33,582 bases of DNA. It comes from Methylobacter sp. (lineage in GTDB: Bacteria > Pseudomonadota > Gammaproteobacteria > Methylococcales > Methylomonadaceae). This document shows, in pieces, positions 19,169 to 28,369 of this stretch. Every line of letters begins with the position of its first letter. Position 1 is the first letter of the stretch. The translations under genes were made by a program, and so were the position numbers. Location: positions 1-33,582 of the forward strand of contig PERF01000015.1 in the NCBI GenBank assembly GCA_002928495.1, written 5' to 3'. The notes under the pieces were generated by a model. It was given only the letters and a program-made list of their open reading frames with translations. It ran no database searches and was not told where the DNA came from.

Positions 19169-19184
19169 CCGGTAAATTTACCGG
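19169..19184. promoter_or_regulatory. Perfect 16-bp palindrome CCGGTAAATTTACCGG upstream of lemA; possible operator
   Basis: Exact inverted repeat about 28 bp before the lemA ATG (19213). Confidence 0.4.
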
Positions 19185-19212
19185 CCAGCTAAACTTAAAT
19201 TAAGGCGTGCAC

Positions 19213-19803
19213 ATGCGTTCGATTATTAACATACTCATTCTAACCGCGATATTGGCGCTATCAGGTTGCGGTTATAACACCATTCAGGCTCAGGATGAGC
19301 AGATTAACGCCAGTTGGGCGGAAGTGCTTAACCAATATCAGCGGCGTGCCGATTTGGTCCCCAATCTGGTGAATACGGTAAAAGGTTATGCCGGCCATGA
19401 AAAAGAGGTTCTGGAAACAGTTACCGCTTCCCGTGCCAGAGCCGGCAGTATCCAGGCCACACCGGAATTACTGAATGACGAGCAGGCCTTTGCTAAATTT
19501 CAGGCCGCCCAAGGCGAGTTGTCATCGGCTTTGTCAAGATTGATGGCGGTTTCGGAAAACTATCCGCAGCTTAAGGCGGATGCCGGCTTCCGGGATTTGC
19601 AAGCGCAACTGGAAGGCACGGAAAACCGCATTACGGTGGCCAGAAACCGTTACATTGCCGCTGTTAAAGACTACAACATCACCGTGCGTTCATTTCCCAG
19701 CAACTTAACGGCCAAGCTATTCGATTACACGCCCAAACCTTCGTTTACGGTTGAAAACGAAAAAGCCATAGCGGCGCCGCCTACCGTGGATTTCGGCAAA
19801 TAA
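19213..19803 (+). CDS. lemA: LemA family lipoprotein
   Basis: LILTAILALSGCGYNTIQAQDEQINASWAEVLNQYQRRADLVPNLVNTVKGYAGHEKEVLETVTASRARA is the typical LemA signature. ATG 19213 preferred over GTG 19207. Confidence 0.96.
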   Translation: MRSIINILILTAILALSGCGYNTIQAQDEQINASWAEVLNQYQRRADLVPNLVNTVKGYAGHEKEVLETVTASRARAGSIQATPELLNDEQAFAKFQAAQGELSSALSRLMAVSENYPQLKADAGFRDLQAQLEGTENRITVARNRYIAAVKDYNITVRSFPSNLTAKLFDYTPKPSFTVENEKAIAAPPTVDFGK

Positions 19804-19804
19804 C

Positions 19805-20679
19805 ATGCAGTTTGCCAAGGCGACAGTCGCCGCGTTTTATTACTGATTTGTTCAGGCTGGCTGTTGGCCGCTTTAAGCGAGACGCCCGTGCCGGCATTGG
19901 CGGCACGGGTTACCGACTTGGCAGGTGTTTTTACGGCCGAACAGAAATCCGCACTGGAAGCCCGGCTGGCGGCTTTGGAAAGCCAAAAAGGCGTTCAGAT
20001 TGCTGTGCTGACGGTACTTACCACTCAACCGGAAGCCATTGAACAGTATTCCATTAATGTCGCCGAACAATGGAAACTGGGCCGTAAAAGCGTGGATGAC
20101 GGAATTTTACTATTGCTTGCCAAAGACGACCGCAAAACCCGCATCGAAGTTGGCTATGGTTTGGAAGGTGTGATTCCCGACGCCGTGGCCAAGCGCATTA
20201 TTGAAGAAATCATGATTCCGTTTTTCCGTAACGGGGATTACTACGGCGGCATCAATGCCGGGGTGGAAAAGCTGGTCGGTTTGGTGCAAGGGGAGTCCTT
20301 ACCGCCGCCGGAAGCCAAGTCCGCTGATGTTTTCCTGTCAGGGCCTTATGTTTTCCTGGTTTTTGTTATTGCGCTGTTTTCAGGCAGCTTAATGCGCGCT
20401 ATTTTTGGGCCGGTATTGGGCGGGCTGCTCAACGGCGGCATTTGCGGCGCGTTGGTGTGGTTTTTGGGCGGCGGCTTGGTTTTGGCTTTGATAGCAGGGG
20501 TGATAATCATGCTGTTTTCGCTAGGTAACAATGGTTCATCCGGCCCCGGCGGCGGCTATTACGGCGGCGGAGATTTAAGCGGAAGTCGCTCTTCCTGGGG
20601 TGGATTTTCCAGCGGAGACAATGGCTTTTCAGGTGGCGGCGGAGATTTTGGCGGCGGTGGCGCCTCGGGGAGCTGGTAA
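19805..20679 (+). CDS. TPM domain-containing (YgcG-like) membrane protein with Gly-rich tail; possible frameshift in the signal-peptide region
   Basis: ARVTDLAGVFTAEQKSALEARLAALESQKGVQIAVLTVLTTQPEAIEQYSINVAEQWKLGRKSVDDGILLLLAKDDRKTRIEVGYGLEGVIPD; C-terminal GGGGDFGGGGASGSW. Only TTG (19864) is an in-frame start; ATG 19805 is one frame off. Confidence 0.9.
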
Positions 20680-21179
20680 TGCGGATTTTACGGTTTTTAC
20701 GGCATAGTTGTACTTTCCCCTGGCAGGTGCGCCGGGTGTTTCCCAAACGTAGTCTTAGCGTTATTGAAACCCTGGTGCGCGAAAGCGAATGCTCGCATTT
20801 GGCTGAGCTCAAGTTTGTCGTGGAAGCGGCATTGAGCCCTGGCGAATTAATTCGCGGCATGACAGCCAGACAGCGCGCCTTGGAAGTGTTTTCGCAGCTG
20901 AGATTGTGGGATACCGAACACAATAGCGGGGTTTTGATTTATTTGCTGCTGGCGGACCGCCGGGTTGAAATCATCGCCGACCGAGGTATTAATGCTAAGA
21001 CCGGCTCCGATGTGTGGGAGTCGATTTGCCGGGCTATGGAAGCACAATTCCGAACCGGAAATTTTGAGCAAGGCGTATTGTCCGCCATCACGCAGATTAC
21101 CGTATTGTTGCAGCGACATTTTCCTGCGCAAGGCCAGCTAAACGCCAATGAGATAGGCGATAGTCCGGTTTTGCTTTAA
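20679..21179 (+). CDS. TPM domain-containing protein (second copy, no Gly-rich tail)
   Basis: HNSGVLIYLLLADRRVEIIADRGINAKTGSDVWESICRAMEAQFRTGNFEQGVLSAI; adjacent to the first TPM gene. Confidence 0.88.
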   Translation: MRILRFLRHSCTFPWQVRRVFPKRSLSVIETLVRESECSHLAELKFVVEAALSPGELIRGMTARQRALEVFSQLRLWDTEHNSGVLIYLLLADRRVEIIADRGINAKTGSDVWESICRAMEAQFRTGNFEQGVLSAITQITVLLQRHFPAQGQLNANEIGDSPVLL

Positions 21180-21224
21180 GTTGTTTTTGTGGTAACTATG
21201 CATTATGGGGTCAGAAATAGTCCG

Positions 21225-21330
21225 AATAGCAACCGCCCTTTTTTAAAAGGGGAGCTAGGTGGATTTTTTCAAAAAACTTCCCCTCGCTCCTCGTTTTCGA
21301 AGAGGGGAACCGCTAGCGCTGAGCGCTGGC
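21225..21330. repeat. Intergenic palindromic repeat-like element
   Basis: cgcccttttttaaaaggggagctaggtggattttttcaaaaaacttcccctcgctcctcgttttcgaagagggg: nested inverted repeats in a form resembling dispersed intergenic repeats of many bacterial genomes. Confidence 0.45.
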
Positions 21331-21388
21331 AGAACGGCGCTTTTGTTGGTCATTCTTGAGCGTGGTAAGGCATTAAGCGGGAGTAAAT

Positions 21389-22285
21389 ATGAGGATTTTG
21401 ATCACCGGCGGTACCGGGTTAATCGGGCGGCAGCTTTGCAAAGCGTTGTTGCATGAAGGGCATGAGTTGACGGTGTTGAGCCGAAATCCTCTATCCGTGC
21501 CTATCAAATGCGGGCAAGCGGTTAAGGCCATGCAAAGTTTAAGCGAATGGACGCCGGATCAGGTATTTGACGCCGTGATCAATCTTGCCGGTGAGCCGAT
21601 TATTGACTTGCCCTGGACTGAAGCCCGCAAGAAACGCCTTTGGGATAGCCGGGTTAGCCTGACTGCCGAGCTGGTTAATAGAATCGAGAGAGCGGATCAA
21701 AAACCCAAAGTGCTGCTCAGTGGTTCAGCGATCGGCTATTACGGCGATTGCGGCAGCACCCTAGTAGATGAAACCGCCCCGCCTGCATCGGATTTCGGCG
21801 CGGCGTTATGTGCGGCCTGGGAAAAAGCCGGTTTGAAAGCGGCGGAAAGCAATGTCAGGGTTTGTTTCCTTCGCACCGGTTTGGTTTTAGATGCCGCAGG
21901 CGGTTTGTTGGGCAAAATGCTGTTGCCTTTCAAACTGGGTTTGGGCGCCAGCCTGGGCAGTGGCCACCAGTGGATGAGCTGGATTCATATCGATGATTAT
22001 GTCGCCATCGTGCTGCGTTTGTTAACAGAGCCGGGGGCAATCGGTATTTTCAATATGACGGCTCCCAAGCCGGTCACCAATAAAGAATTCACCGACACGC
22101 TGGCAAAAACACTATGCCGCCCGGCTTTCTTGTTTGCGCCATCCCTCGCACTGAAGCTGGGATTGGGCGAGCGGGCTTATCTCTTATTAGGCGGCCAACG
22201 GGTCATTCCGGCCAAAGCCCAAGCCTTGGGCTATGAATTTATCTATCCGGAACTTGATGGTGCGTTAAAGTCGTTATTGGGCTGA
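21389..22285 (+). CDS. TIGR01777 family oxidoreductase (SDR39U1/YfcH-like epimerase)
   Basis: MRILITGGTGLIGRQLCKALLHEGHELTVLSRNP; LSGSAIGYYGDCG; SWIHIDDYVAIVLRLL. Confidence 0.94.
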   Translation: MRILITGGTGLIGRQLCKALLHEGHELTVLSRNPLSVPIKCGQAVKAMQSLSEWTPDQVFDAVINLAGEPIIDLPWTEARKKRLWDSRVSLTAELVNRIERADQKPKVLLSGSAIGYYGDCGSTLVDETAPPASDFGAALCAAWEKAGLKAAESNVRVCFLRTGLVLDAAGGLLGKMLLPFKLGLGASLGSGHQWMSWIHIDDYVAIVLRLLTEPGAIGIFNMTAPKPVTNKEFTDTLAKTLCRPAFLFAPSLALKLGLGERAYLLLGGQRVIPAKAQALGYEFIYPELDGALKSLLG

Positions 22286-22287
22286 GT

Positions 22288-25017
22288 TTAATGCGCTTCA
22301 TCCCAATTAATGCCAACTCCGGTTTCCACCACCAACGGAACGGATAACTGGGCTGCCGAACTCATCAGGTCTTGGATTTTAGCCTGGTGCTGGTCTAACA
22401 TGGCTTCCGGCACTTCAAACACCAGTTCGTCGTGCACTTGCATAATCATTAGGGTGCCGCCGGATTCGCGTTGCAGCCATTGGTCGGTGGCAATCATGGC
22501 GCGTTTGATAATATCGGCCGCGGTGCCTTGCATGGGCGCGTTGATGGCGGTGCGTTCGGCATACTGGCGCATGGCGGCGTTGCGCGACTGAATGTCCGGC
22601 AAGTACAAGCGCCGGCCGAACAACGTTTCCACATAGCCTTGCTCGCGTGCTTGCGCCCGGATGTTGTCCATGTAACGTTTTACGCCGGGATAGCGGGTGA
22701 AGTACAGATCGATATATGACTGCGCTTGCTGGCGCGACAAGCCCAATTGCTGCGCCAAGCCGAACGACGACATGCCGTAAATCAGGCCGAAATTGATGGC
22801 TTTGGCGGAGCGTCGCAAATCGGCGGTGACCAATTCGGGCTCCACGCCGAATACTTCGGCCGCGGTGGCGCGGTGGATGTCCTCGCCTTGGCTGAATGCT
22901 TTCAGCAGCCCTTCATCGCCGGATAAATGCGCCATGATGCGCAGTTCGATTTGTGAATAGTCGGCGGCAACGATTTTACAGCCTTCCCGGGCGATAAACG
23001 CTTGGCGGATTTTCCTGCCCTCGGCGCTGCGGATGGGTATGTTCTGCAGGTTGGGATCGGACGACGACAAGCGTCCGGTCGCCGCCACGGCCTGATGGTA
23101 AGAGGTATGGATGCGGCCGGTTTTCTCGTTAACTTGCTGCGGCAGTTTGTCGACGTAAGTCGATTTGAGTTTACTAAGTCCACGGTGTTCCAGAATCAGC
23201 CGGGGCAGCGGGTAATCCATAGCCAGTTCCTGCAACACCGATTCTTCGGTGGAAGGCTGGCCTTTGGGGGTTTTTTTCAGCACCGGCAGCTTCAGTTGAT
23301 CGTACAAAATTTCCTGAATCTGTTTAGGAGAACCCAGGTTAAAGGTCTTGCCGGCAGTTTGGTGAGCTTCTTGCTCCAAGGCGCAGATTTGCCCCGATAA
23401 TTCCAGGCTTTGCTGCGCCAACATGGCGGTGTCTATGAGTACGCCGTTTTGCTCCATACGGGCCAAAACCGTGATCAAGGGGATTTCCAGTTCGCGGTAG
23501 AGTGTGTCCAGGGGCGGTATCTGTTGCAGTTTGGGATACAGCACTCGATGCAGGCGCAAGGTAATGTCGGCATCCTCGGCGGCATACGGGGCGGCTTGTT
23601 CCACCGGTACTTCGGCAAAGCCGATTTGTTTGGCGCCTTTGCCGGCGACTTCTTCGTAGTGGATGGTGACGGTATCCAGGTATTTTTTCGCCAGATCGTC
23701 CATGTTGTGTTTAGTAGCAGTGCTGTCCAGGACATAGGATTCCAGCATGGTGTCATGGACAATGCCGTTAAGCCGGATGCCGTGGTTGGTCAGCACGTGC
23801 GCGTCGTATTTGAGGTTTTGGCCGACTTTGGCGTGGTTTGCATCTTCCAGCAGCGGGCGGAGTTTTTCCAGGGTTTGGGTGCGGTCAAGCTGTTCCGGGG
23901 CGCCGGGGTAGTCGTGCGCCAGCGGCACATAGGCGGCTTTGCCGGGCTCGACGGCAAACGAAACGCCGACAATTTGGGCTTTGCTGTAATCAAGATCGGT
24001 GGTTTCGGTATCGAAAGCGAACAACTCAGCGGTTTTAAGTTTTTCCAGCCAGTCGTCAAGCCGGGCTGCGGAGAATATGCTTTCGTATTCGACGGCTAAG
24101 CCGCTGAAATCCGGGCTGTCGGCCTGAGGCGCGGGAGCGGTCGGCTCGCCGGTTTCCGGCGTATTCAGTACTTTGAGCCAGGTTGAAAAACCCAGGTCTG
24201 TCAACAGGTGTTTCAGTTCGGCCTTGTCCATAGGCTGCTGCTTGAGGTCCTCCATGCTGTAGGGTAGCTCCAGGTCGCAGCGGATGGTGGTCAGCTGTTT
24301 GGATAACGGCAGCTGGCCAAGGCTGGCGCGCAGATTATCGCCGATTTTGCCTTTGATTGCGTCGGCGTGAGCAATCAGATTGTCCAGCGTCTGGTAGTCT
24401 TGCAGCCATTTGGCGGCGGTTTTGGGGCCAACTTTGGGTACGCCGGGGATGTTGTCCACGGTGTCTCCGATCAGCGCCAGATAATCAATAATCTGGTCGG
24501 GCCTGACGCCGAATTTTTCGATGACACCTTGGATATCCAGCCGGGTATTGGTCATGGTGTTTTCCAGGATGATATGTTCGTTGACCAATTGCGCCATGTC
24601 TTTATCGCCAGTGGAAATAATAACTTGGTAACCTTGTTCCACGGCATGCAAGGCCAACACGCCCAGGACATCGTCAGCTTCAATATTGGCCTCGATGATC
24701 AAAGGCAAGCCCATGGCGCGGATAACATTGTGCAAAGGTTCGATTTGTACGCGCAAATCGTCGGGCATGGGCGGACGGTGGGCTTTGTACTGGTCGTATA
24801 AATCGTTGCGGAAAGTTTTGCCGGGCGCGTCAAAAACCACGGTGATGAAATCGCTGTGATACTCGGCGATCAGCTTGCGCAGCATACTGGTAACGCCGTG
24901 GATGGCATTGGTTGGCAAGCCTTGCGGGCCGGTCAACGGGGGGATGGCGTGGTAGGCGCGAAATAAAAACGACGAACCGTCGACCAGAATCAGACGTTTT
25001 GGAGTGGGTTGCAGCAT
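22288..25017 (-). CDS. polA: DNA polymerase I (5'-3' exo, 3'-5' exo and polymerase domains)
   Basis: LILVDGSSFLFRAYHAIPPLTGPQGLPTNAIHG; FAFDTETTDLDY (DxE exo motif); DYSQIELRIMAHLSGD; RRSAKAINFGLIYGMSSFGLA; QVHDELVFEVPE. Met at 25017 likelier than 25080. Confidence 0.97.
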   Translation of the reverse strand: MLQPTPKRLILVDGSSFLFRAYHAIPPLTGPQGLPTNAIHGVTSMLRKLIAEYHSDFITVVFDAPGKTFRNDLYDQYKAHRPPMPDDLRVQIEPLHNVIRAMGLPLIIEANIEADDVLGVLALHAVEQGYQVIISTGDKDMAQLVNEHIILENTMTNTRLDIQGVIEKFGVRPDQIIDYLALIGDTVDNIPGVPKVGPKTAAKWLQDYQTLDNLIAHADAIKGKIGDNLRASLGQLPLSKQLTTIRCDLELPYSMEDLKQQPMDKAELKHLLTDLGFSTWLKVLNTPETGEPTAPAPQADSPDFSGLAVEYESIFSAARLDDWLEKLKTAELFAFDTETTDLDYSKAQIVGVSFAVEPGKAAYVPLAHDYPGAPEQLDRTQTLEKLRPLLEDANHAKVGQNLKYDAHVLTNHGIRLNGIVHDTMLESYVLDSTATKHNMDDLAKKYLDTVTIHYEEVAGKGAKQIGFAEVPVEQAAPYAAEDADITLRLHRVLYPKLQQIPPLDTLYRELEIPLITVLARMEQNGVLIDTAMLAQQSLELSGQICALEQEAHQTAGKTFNLGSPKQIQEILYDQLKLPVLKKTPKGQPSTEESVLQELAMDYPLPRLILEHRGLSKLKSTYVDKLPQQVNEKTGRIHTSYHQAVAATGRLSSSDPNLQNIPIRSAEGRKIRQAFIAREGCKIVAADYSQIELRIMAHLSGDEGLLKAFSQGEDIHRATAAEVFGVEPELVTADLRRSAKAINFGLIYGMSSFGLAQQLGLSRQQAQSYIDLYFTRYPGVKRYMDNIRAQAREQGYVETLFGRRLYLPDIQSRNAAMRQYAERTAINAPMQGTAADIIKRAMIATDQWLQRESGGTLMIMQVHDELVFEVPEAMLDQHQAKIQDLMSSAAQLSVPLVVETGVGINWDEAH

Positions 25018-25188
25018 GAAAATTAAAGGCAAAACGCAAAATGCTAGAGTAACATTTTTGACTGTTTTGAGCTTGGGCAAATAAATCTAAGAATTGAGAA
25101 AAATTAAATAAAAACTCAATTTATTTACTAGATTTTTATTATAAACTATGCGGTCTTTATGAGTGTTTTATAAGAGCAGGAGATAAAA

Positions 25189-26226
25189 ATGCCAAATGCA
25201 AAACAGATGACTTTCGAATTTACCGGCCGAGGCGGCGAGTATTTTCGTATCTGGATGGTAAACACCTGTTTAAGCATTGTTACTTTAGGAATTTATTCAG
25301 CCTGGGCCAAAGTCCGGCGTAATCAGTACATTTACCGGCACACGCTACTGGATGGTTCGGGCTTTGATTACCACGGCGACCCGAAAAGCATTTTAAAAGG
25401 GCGGATTATGGCCGTGGTTTTGTTCGGAGGTTATTCGCTGATTAGCCAATTCAACCAGCAGGCCGGTTTAGTAGCGTTGGTGCTGATTTTGTTGGTAATG
25501 CCCTGGTTGTTGGTGCGTTCGCTGTGTTTTAAATTGCATAATACCAGCTACCGGGGATTACGCTTCGCATTTCACGGCAGTGTGAAAGGGGCCTTTGTCA
25601 ATTTACTGGGGTTGCCGATACTGGGGTTACTGACTTTTGGCGTGCTGTGGCCATGGGTACAACGCCGCATGGTGGGTTACGTGCGTGAAAACAGTGCTTA
25701 CGGCAATCTGCAGTTTAGTTTTGAGGCCGGAACGGGGCAGTTTTACCGCGCCTATGCCATGATTGTGCCGATTGTAATTTTTATTTTTGTGCTCTTGATG
25801 AGCTCGGTGTACTTATTAGGCAGTTTAGGTGCAATTCCCATCCAAGAAGCCAAGCTGACCCCCGTTAGCTCTTTCGCGGCGGCGTTAGGTACCTACTTGG
25901 CGTTGTTTGTGCTGGTTATGCCGTACTTGGAAGCCAGGCTGCAGAACTTGGTTTGGAACCACACAGCCTTAAATAGCCATCAGTTTTCCGCCGATTTACG
26001 CGCCAGGGATTTGTTATGGATCATGTCGGCTAACTTGTTTTTGATTGTACTTACCTTGGGGTTCTATAAACCTTACGCGGAAATCCGTTTGTTGCGCTAC
26101 CGGCTGGAACACATACACTTGCTGCCGTATGGTGACCTGGATCAATTCACTGCGGGGCTGCAGAGCCAGGCATCGGCGGCCGGCGAGGAAATCAGCGATA
26201 TGTTTGACTTTGATATATCCTTGTAA
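25189..26226 (+). CDS. DUF898 family (YjgN-like) multi-pass membrane protein
   Basis: FEFTGRGGEYFRIWMVNTCLSIVTLGIYSAWAKVRRNQYIYRHTLLDGSGFDYHGDPKSILKGR, with the motif echoed later (LLWIMSANLFLIVLTLGFYKPYAEIRLLRY). Confidence 0.94.
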   Translation: MPNAKQMTFEFTGRGGEYFRIWMVNTCLSIVTLGIYSAWAKVRRNQYIYRHTLLDGSGFDYHGDPKSILKGRIMAVVLFGGYSLISQFNQQAGLVALVLILLVMPWLLVRSLCFKLHNTSYRGLRFAFHGSVKGAFVNLLGLPILGLLTFGVLWPWVQRRMVGYVRENSAYGNLQFSFEAGTGQFYRAYAMIVPIVIFIFVLLMSSVYLLGSLGAIPIQEAKLTPVSSFAAALGTYLALFVLVMPYLEARLQNLVWNHTALNSHQFSADLRARDLLWIMSANLFLIVLTLGFYKPYAEIRLLRYRLEHIHLLPYGDLDQFTAGLQSQASAAGEEISDMFDFDISL

Positions 26227-27255
26227 ATGCCGGTAACAGGGGTTTATTTCGACGGCCAAAGCTCAAAACGCCAGAGCGTAACGCTGGAGCTGGCTCAAGG
26301 TGTTTTAAAGCTTAACAGCGATAGCGCGCAGTTTAGCGTGCCCGCCGGCGAACTGAAGATTGCGCCCCCGCTGGGCCGCGCGGCGCGGGTGATTTATTTA
26401 CCCGGCGGAGCGCATTGCGAAATCGCGCAAGAGGATTTTGAAACGCTGTTTCCGGATCAGGCCAAGGCTTTAGTGCCCCTGCTTGAACAGCATTGGCCGG
26501 CGGTTGCGGCAGCGTTGGTTATTACGCTGGCCGTGGTGGCGGCCGCTTATGTTTGGGGCTTACCTTATGCCGCCGAAGTCACCGCCGGTAAAATTCCACC
26601 TGCCATATCGGCCAGGCTGGACCGGCAAGTGTTGGCCAATTTTGATGAGGTCTGGTTTGAACCCAGCCAGCTTCCCGCTGACCGTCGCCAGGCAATCTCT
26701 CAAGCTTTTAATGGCTTGGTATTTCCGGATGCGGGTAAACCGGGCGAGCTGATTTTCCGCCTTAGTCCGAAGTTAGGCGCCAATGCGTTTACTTTTCCCG
26801 GCGGCAGTATTGTCGTGCTGGATGACTTGGTCAATCTGGCCGACAATGATCAGGAAATTATCGCCGTTTTAACGCACGAGGCCGGCCATGCCCATGACCA
26901 TCATGCCATGCGGCAGATGCTACAAGCATCGGTGGTTGGCATGGTAACGCTTTGGTACGTGGGGGATATCAGCCATTTGTTATCGGTAATAACAACAGTA
27001 TTGCTGCAGACGCGCTATTCGCGCGAATTTGAACGGAATGCCGACGCTTTCGCCGTCACCTTGTTGCACGCCAATCATTTATCCGGATTGTCGTTGGCCG
27101 GCATGCTGGAAAAATTACAAAATCAGGGTAAAGACAGCAAACTGCTAAAACAGCTGCCCGCGCCGGATAGCGTTTATAAAGTTTTGAATTACCTATCTAC
27201 ACACCCCGATACCGACGAACGCATAAAAATGTTACGCGCTACGGAACGCCCCTAG
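26227..27255 (+). CDS. M48 family membrane-associated metallopeptidase
   Basis: VLTHEAGHAHDHHAMRQM (HExxH); SREFERNADAFAVTLL third-ligand region; one N-terminal TM. ATG immediately follows the DUF898 stop. Confidence 0.93.
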   Translation: MPVTGVYFDGQSSKRQSVTLELAQGVLKLNSDSAQFSVPAGELKIAPPLGRAARVIYLPGGAHCEIAQEDFETLFPDQAKALVPLLEQHWPAVAAALVITLAVVAAAYVWGLPYAAEVTAGKIPPAISARLDRQVLANFDEVWFEPSQLPADRRQAISQAFNGLVFPDAGKPGELIFRLSPKLGANAFTFPGGSIVVLDDLVNLADNDQEIIAVLTHEAGHAHDHHAMRQMLQASVVGMVTLWYVGDISHLLSVITTVLLQTRYSREFERNADAFAVTLLHANHLSGLSLAGMLEKLQNQGKDSKLLKQLPAPDSVYKVLNYLSTHPDTDERIKMLRATERP

Positions 27256-27368
27256 TTTTAATGAGGCCAACCGGCTTGGTCTGATGCTTATTGTATGATA
27301 GTTTGTGGCTTGGTTTTTCACTTCCTGAGGATAGTTTCTTGAGCGAGCCGACAACTGATCCGTTCAGC

Positions 27369-28334
27369 ATGATTATGAAATGCGTCGCCTACCAGCAAGG
27401 TCACAGCCTGGGCGACATCAGCATTGAAGCGATCAGCGAAGTTCTCAAATTGGAGCATACTTTTGTCTGGCTGGGTTTACGGGAACCCGATCAGGGTTTG
27501 CTGTTTAAAATTCAGGAGGAGTTCGGGCTGCACGAGCTGGCGATTGAAGACGCCTGCACCGCCCACCAGCGCCCTAAAATCGAAGAATACGGCGATACGG
27601 TGTTTTTAGTGCTGCATACCGCCATCCTAACCGATACCGGAGTCGATATCGGTGAAACCCATATTTTTGCCGGGCCGCGCTTTCTGGTGACCGTGCGCCA
27701 CGGTTCCTCGCGCAGCCACGAGAAAGTCAGAACCCGTTGCGAAGCCATGCCCAGGCAGCTGGCCAGGGGGCCGGGCTTTGCTTTGTATTCGATTATGGAT
27801 TTTATAGTCGACAATTACGTACCCATTCTTGACGGCTTGCAGCAACGTTTTGAGGCATTGGAAGCGGCGATTTTTGCCAATCATCCCAGCCGCCAGACCA
27901 TGGAAGGCTTGTATGAGTTAAAACGGGAATTGCTCATGCTGCATGGCGCTATTATCCCCATGATCGATATTTGCAACGAGCTGATGCGTTTCCATAGCGC
28001 CGTCGTGCCCAAGGATGTCAGTGTCTATTTCCGCGATGTTGCCGACCATATCAAACGCATCGACCACAGCATATCGGCAATCCGTGAGATGCTGATTTCC
28101 GCCATGCAAGTGCATTTGACGTTTGAAACTGTCCGGCAAAACGAAGTCGTCAAACGCTTGGCCGGCTGGGGCGCGATTTTGGCGATCCCGACCATGGTGT
28201 TCAGCTGGTACGGCATGAACTTCAAGTATATGCCGGAATTGAACTGGCCATTCAGCTATCCGCTGGTCATCGGCGCGGTGTTAATCGGCAGTGCGCTGGT
28301 TTACCGCAGGCTGCACAAGGGTGGCTGGCTGTAG
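27369..28334 (+). CDS. corA: CorA family magnesium/cobalt transporter
   Basis: KIEEYGDTVFLVLHT...C-terminal GMNFKYMPELNWPFSYP carrying the CorA GMN motif. Start may be 27291. Confidence 0.92.
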   Translation: MIMKCVAYQQGHSLGDISIEAISEVLKLEHTFVWLGLREPDQGLLFKIQEEFGLHELAIEDACTAHQRPKIEEYGDTVFLVLHTAILTDTGVDIGETHIFAGPRFLVTVRHGSSRSHEKVRTRCEAMPRQLARGPGFALYSIMDFIVDNYVPILDGLQQRFEALEAAIFANHPSRQTMEGLYELKRELLMLHGAIIPMIDICNELMRFHSAVVPKDVSVYFRDVADHIKRIDHSISAIREMLISAMQVHLTFETVRQNEVVKRLAGWGAILAIPTMVFSWYGMNFKYMPELNWPFSYPLVIGAVLIGSALVYRRLHKGGWL

Positions 28335-28369
28335 ATCCAATCAACCGCGGTATTACTTTTTTAACCAAC

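Noticed and set aside
20550-20679. Gly-rich repetitive tail of the first TPM protein as a possible novel tandem repeat
   Set aside because: Glycine-rich C-termini ending in GGGGASGSW are normal for this TPM/YgcG family.
21259-21456. 65-aa ORF MDFFKKLPLAPRFRRGE...
   Set aside because: Translation of an intergenic repeat-like element running into the TIGR01777 gene; not a credible protein.
23410-24801. Long plus-strand ORFs (229 aa at 23410..24099, 144 aa at 24367..24801) opposite polA
   Set aside because: Antisense shadows of the polA coding sequence; no recognisable domain and the polA reading on the other strand is unambiguous.
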